Below, one piece after another: positions 5,937 through 6,783 of a stretch of 6,783 bases of DNA (its first letter is position 1; every line of letters begins with the position of its first letter). The position numbers were made by a program, and so were the translations under genes. Source of the stretch: Nitrososphaerales archaeon TH703. GTDB lineage: Archaea > Thermoproteota > Nitrososphaeria > Nitrososphaerales > Nitrososphaeraceae. Location of the stretch: assembly GCA_014523525.1 (NCBI GenBank), contig JAATVL010000144.1:1-6783 (forward strand). The letters are read 5' to 3'. The notes beneath the pieces are model-generated. The model had not been told where the DNA came from and made no database searches. It saw nothing but the letters and a program-made list of their open reading frames with translations.

Positions 5937-6545
5937 TCAATAATTAATTTCACGACAAAAAAGTTTTGCAAGTTGGTCTAGAATTCTTGCAGTCGCACCC
6001 CAAATAATTTCATTTTTATAGGTAAATTTAGGTAAGTTGGGAATGGAATACTGCTTTTGATGCATTAGGTCATTTTCTCTAGTTTCAAGTAATGGTATGA
6101 GAGGCGCGTCAATGATTTTTTCAACTTCGTAATTTGTACTGGTTATTACTGGCATCCTGTCTATTAACGCCACATATGGATAGATTATGTAACGCGAAGT
6201 TAATGTCCTCTCGGTATCCAGGTAGCCAACAACTTGCTTTCTTGTGATCTTGATTCCAATTTCTTCACTTAATTCTCTTACCGCAGTTTCTAACATCTCA
6301 ACGTCATTTTCTATAAAATTACCACCAGGAAACGAAATTTCGCTGGCATGATTTTTCACAAGGTTAGTCCTTTTTATCAAGATGACATGAGGATTTGAAT
6401 TTGTGAAATGGATTGTAATCATTACGGCTGCAAATTTGAATTGTTTTGAAGATGTTGGAAAAATTACTTTTTTATGCAAAAAAGGGTAAATCAAATCTTT
6501 GACTAGTTTTTCATTGTACAAAAGAGAATCGTCGTATGTATTCAT
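5937..6545 (-). CDS. Nudix hydrolase, coenzyme A pyrophosphatase type (NUDT7/NudL-like)
   Basis: This 202-residue protein has a Nudix box ending in RELSEEIGI (90-98), whose Glu91, Glu94 and Glu95 provide the metal-binding acidic residues. Upstream, the stretch from VILIKRTNLVKNHASEISFPGG (54-75) matches the CoA-pyrophosphatase signature (LxxRxxxLxxHxGxxxFPGG), although the usual Gly after the His-Ala pair is Ser68. The Nudix box spacing between GG and RE equals that of NudL/NUDT7, in which the first Glu of the general box is also lost. Such enzymes cleave CoA or acyl-CoA to phosphopantetheine derivatives and 3',5'-ADP with Mg2+ or Mn2+. The C-terminal IIWGATARILDQLAKLF is also typical. The ATG start has no TATA box at the leaderless distance. 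TTTTATA at 6564-6558 is too close, so the promoter is unclear. The gene converges on the zinc-finger gene and is divergent from the gene at the right edge. Confidence 0.85.
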   Translation of the reverse strand: MNTYDDSLLYNEKLVKDLIYPFLHKKVIFPTSSKQFKFAAVMITIHFTNSNPHVILIKRTNLVKNHASEISFPGGNFIENDVEMLETAVRELSEEIGIKITRKQVVGYLDTERTLTSRYIIYPYVALIDRMPVITSTNYEVEKIIDAPLIPLLETRENDLMHQKQYSIPNLPKFTYKNEIIWGATARILDQLAKLFCREINY

Positions 6546-6630
6546 TATTAATTAAACTATAAAATCTATCTCATGATAATTTTTTGAAATTATACTACAT
6601 TTTAAATTTTTCAAGGTATTAAATTAAGGC

Positions 6631-6638
6631 TTTAATTA
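6631..6638 (+). promoter_or_regulatory. TATA box for the gene at the right edge
   Basis: TTTAATTA is centred 26.5 nt before the ATG at 6661. As with the redoxin, purC and zinc-finger genes, this spacing predicts a leaderless transcript and supports the chosen start. Confidence 0.55.
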
Positions 6639-6660
6639 TGATAATTATTGTCTGATATTC

Positions 6661-6783
6661 ATGGATATCAAAGTTATTTATGAGATGAACCCGCCAAAGG
6701 TTCTTTACAATAATCGTTTTGATAATGATGCAGTAAACAAGAATATTGGTCTTTTCTTATCAAGAGCAAGGAGTGTATCAGAA
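6661..6783 (+). CDS. N-terminal fragment, possible methylenetetrahydrofolate reductase-like (TIM-barrel) protein
   Basis: Forty-one codons are present before the window ends. The product begins MDIKVIYEMNPPKVLYNNRF and then becomes a likely helix (GLFLSRARSVSE). A first strand ending in an E-x-N-P-P block resembles the start of MetF-type methylenetetrahydrofolate reductases, where a Glu and prolines follow the first strand of the barrel. In archaea such proteins take part in one-carbon metabolism. The fragment is too short to confirm this, and other TIM-barrel proteins are possible. The ATG is supported by the TATA box 26.5 nt upstream. It is divergent from the Nudix gene across a very AT-rich 115-bp gap. 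Confidence 0.5.
   Translation, partial: MDIKVIYEMNPPKVLYNNRFDNDAVNKNIGLFLSRARSVSE

Noticed and set aside
6573..6646. Direct repeat ATGATAATT at 6573-6581 and 6638-6646
   Set aside because: It is only nine bases long in an extremely AT-rich gap, so chance is the simplest explanation.
1..6783. A novel defence, mobile or multi-gene system
   Set aside because: Nearly all genes belong to recognised housekeeping families, with no integrase, transposase, repeat array, toxin-antitoxin pair or unusual cluster of unknown genes.

Overview
The window looks like a chromosomal segment of an ammonia-oxidising-type archaeon (Thaumarchaeota/Nitrososphaerota). Three things point there: an archaeal ribosomal protein L3 preceded by its usual archaeal SPOUT methyltransferase neighbour, an archaeal 20S proteasome alpha subunit, and TATA boxes placed about 26 nt before start codons, which is the layout of leaderless archaeal transcripts. 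The DNA is AT-rich. A low-GC soil lineage such as Nitrosocosmicus is possible, but that is a guess.

Left part (1-1832, all minus strand): a thiol-disulfide redoxin with a CPGC motif, then a COG2106 SPOUT-class RNA methyltransferase 17 nt downstream, then the first 70 codons of ribosomal protein L3, which runs off the left edge. This is the entry to the large ribosomal-protein operon, with one TATA box before the redoxin and another before L3.

Middle (1901-4017): proteasome alpha subunit (minus) is divergent from a small DUF371 protein (plus), and DUF371 converges on purC (minus), the SAICAR synthetase of purine synthesis. All have recognisable promoters. Both purC and the redoxin have a TATA box centred 25-27 nt before the start codon.

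Right part (4081-6783): a UbiD-family decarboxylase (minus), plausibly the anhydromevalonate-phosphate decarboxylase of the archaeal mevalonate pathway, is divergent from a 69-residue single C2H2 zinc-finger protein (plus). The zinc-finger gene converges on a CoA-pyrophosphatase-type Nudix hydrolase (minus). That gene is divergent from the first 41 codons of a gene that leaves the right edge and resembles the N-terminus of a methylenetetrahydrofolate reductase-like protein.

The genes are mostly single-gene housekeeping units in alternating orientation, not one functional system. I see no tRNA, rRNA, CRISPR array, insertion sequence or phage gene. No gap between genes exceeds 300 bases. The longest are 213-324, 5554-5662 and 6546-6660, and each holds promoter elements. 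The least understood item is the leaderless zinc-finger gene with an inverted repeat in the promoter region it shares with ubiD.
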